Shown: piece after piece, positions 62,601 to 64,000 of the stretch
Position numbering within the stretch: the first letter of the stretch is position 1
Layout: each line of letters starts with the position of its first letter
Assembly: GCF_035046485.1 (NCBI RefSeq)
Contig: NC_085137.1
Span: 478,975,396 to 479,039,395, forward strand
Length of the DNA stretch: 64,000 nt
Source of the DNA: Aedes albopictus
Lineage: Eukaryota; Arthropoda; Insecta; Diptera; Culicidae
Reading direction: 5' to 3'
Translations under genes and position numbers: made by a program
Notes under the pieces: generated by a model
What the model saw: only the letters and a program-made list of their open reading frames with translations
Told to the model about the DNA's origin: nothing
The model's database searches: none

Positions 62601-63605
62601 GAAACATTTTGTGAAAAAAAAATAACAAATTTCGCAATTTGGCGAATCACCAGAATGTATTTTCATAAAATACGTCATTTTTGCAAATTTGGACTGACTT
62701 TTCAATAAATATATTTTGTCGCTCCCATAGGCTTTCGTTACGTATTTAAGTAGTTATTTTTTTTTTTAATTTATTGTGCTCATTTTGTTTTTTTTTTTTT
62801 TTTGAAAAGCATAAATAAGATTGAGGTACCCAAGTGTCCACTTTCGGTAAACTCTTAGTGTAAAGAATTTGAGATAAGTTTCCAGGTTTCTAATAATGTC
62901 TGACTCCAAGCAGCACTAGAGAACAGAATTCAGGTTTTCTCTCACATATTCTAGAAATAAACAAAAAAAAAAGTTTATAGAAGTTTTTGTAAGATATAGT
63001 AGCAATTTTGTACTTCTGCAGAACTTTAAAATCTACTACAAAATGAGAGACATCAAGTAGAGCTTTCAGAATTATATTACTGCTGGATGGTCAGATGATT
63101 CCTCTTGAAATTTTTAATCATATCCTTCATACACACTTATTCTATTTTTATTTTAATTAAAATCACTTTTCAGTTGTTCTGATTTCTGTAAAAGTTCAGG
63201 TTATCGACATTCAGCAGAATTTTACTTAAGTTAATCTTAACTTAAGTTCGGTAAAATTAAGGTTTCTTGTAGAAGTTTGATAGTTTCTTACTGATTTTTG
63301 CTATTTCTATTTTTTATATATATTTTAACTGGTGAGCTTGGTGCGTAAATATCTAACTGACAATGCAAACTGCTAGCAACAAAAAATCATTTTCATTGAA
63401 AACTCGTAGAATATTCAATGTACTCCAGACTAAGACTTATAATACAAAATTTTGAATTGCATTAAGGAGAAACTGCACTTTTAAAAATAACTTTCGATTC
63501 TCCTAAGCAGTATTTGTACATTTGGACATAAGATAATCAAGACATTTATTACAATATCGTCCAAGCCTCGCGACCCGCCAAAAATCAGACCCATACTATA
63601 AGAAA
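62601..63605. other. AT-rich sequence, nothing recognised
   Basis: Long T runs near 62758-62805 and no open frame or repeat unit. Confidence 0.3.
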
Positions 63606-64000
63606 CGCTGATATAGGGTATTGGTTCTCTTGTTAAGCAAGTGGCTCCCATTATCATCCTGAGAAAAATAAAGGATATAAGCGCTGTTTGTTTTGTTTCT
63701 TATTTTTGTAATTTCTGTTAGAAGTGAGCGCGCATGAACACAAAAAGAACGGAATCTTTCGGTACTCACTTGAGAAATTCCATATTAAATGATTTCAGGA
63801 GAGACCCAATAGGTTATATCCATGCAAGGATAAAGTATTCTACGGAAGCATAAAACAAGCCGTCCCCTGCGAGAGCGAGCCAATTCCAATGTGTGTAATA
63901 CTCGCAATCTCACGGCCTCAAGGAAAAAAAAAGGATACAAAATAGGGTAAAAGCCCCCTTCTTCGGCCTAGTACCTATATTCATCTCATTTTGTCTCAAG
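63606..64000 (+). repeat. Dispersed repeat, second copy (to about 63780)
   Basis: From atatagggtattggttctc to about acggaatctttcgg it matches 8210-8400 in inverse orientation, with moderate divergence. The rest to the window end is not recognised. Confidence 0.5.

Overview
The window looks like repeat-rich, mostly non-coding DNA from a culicine mosquito, most likely Aedes. The evidence is an AT-rich background, several tRNA-headed SINEs of the type known in Aedes (Feilai-like), decayed non-LTR retrotransposons, many miniature inverted-repeat (foldback) elements, and large tracts of a decayed 12-bp repeat around GGAATTCCTGGA. No complete protein-coding host gene is visible. The best host-gene signal is one short candidate exon on the + strand (42385-42480) with a good acceptor and a perfect GTAAGT donor. 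The window may therefore lie inside one or more very long introns. Almost all long open frames are shadows of simple or 12-bp repeats.

Layout. 0-3 kb holds decayed 12-bp repeat with a SINE insertion (894-1478, 16-bp target duplication). 3-5.5 kb holds a short CCGGCAAAC-type element and unique DNA. 5.5-12.2 kb is a nest of large foldback elements: one of 2.2 kb inside a SINE, and a tandem pair of ~1.6-kb palindromes splitting a second SINE. 12.8-17.7 kb is the largest 12-bp-repeat tract. 19-26.8 kb holds a SINE, a LINE remnant, two foldbacks and a ~1-kb duplicated repeat block. 26.8-31.3 kb is mostly unique, with weak exon candidates. 31.3-33.2 kb holds a SINE tail, a LINE 3' end, a perfect (AGCAT)126 array and a foldback. 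33.6-36.1 kb is a composite repeat unit that encloses 12-bp repeat. 36.3-38.7 kb is a MITE plus a decayed LINE reverse transcriptase interrupted by a palindrome.

40-45.6 kb holds TCACT-rich and GTGAGT-rich low-complexity DNA around a 2.08-kb (TTAG)n array, with the candidate exon just upstream. 47-50.4 kb holds a palindrome, a TA-flanked MITE, a 5'-truncated RNase H-bearing LINE with a 12-bp duplication, and another LINE end. 50.4-62.6 kb is 12-bp repeat with tiny SINE-tail insertions, a SINE split by a foldback, another foldback and a SINE. 62.6-64 kb is AT-rich with one dispersed repeat.

The elements do not form a gene pathway. What stands out is order and nesting: SINEs serving as targets for foldbacks, three separate 54-64-bp SINE-tail insertions with perfect duplications, and a 15-bp motif shared by the arms of otherwise unlike foldbacks.
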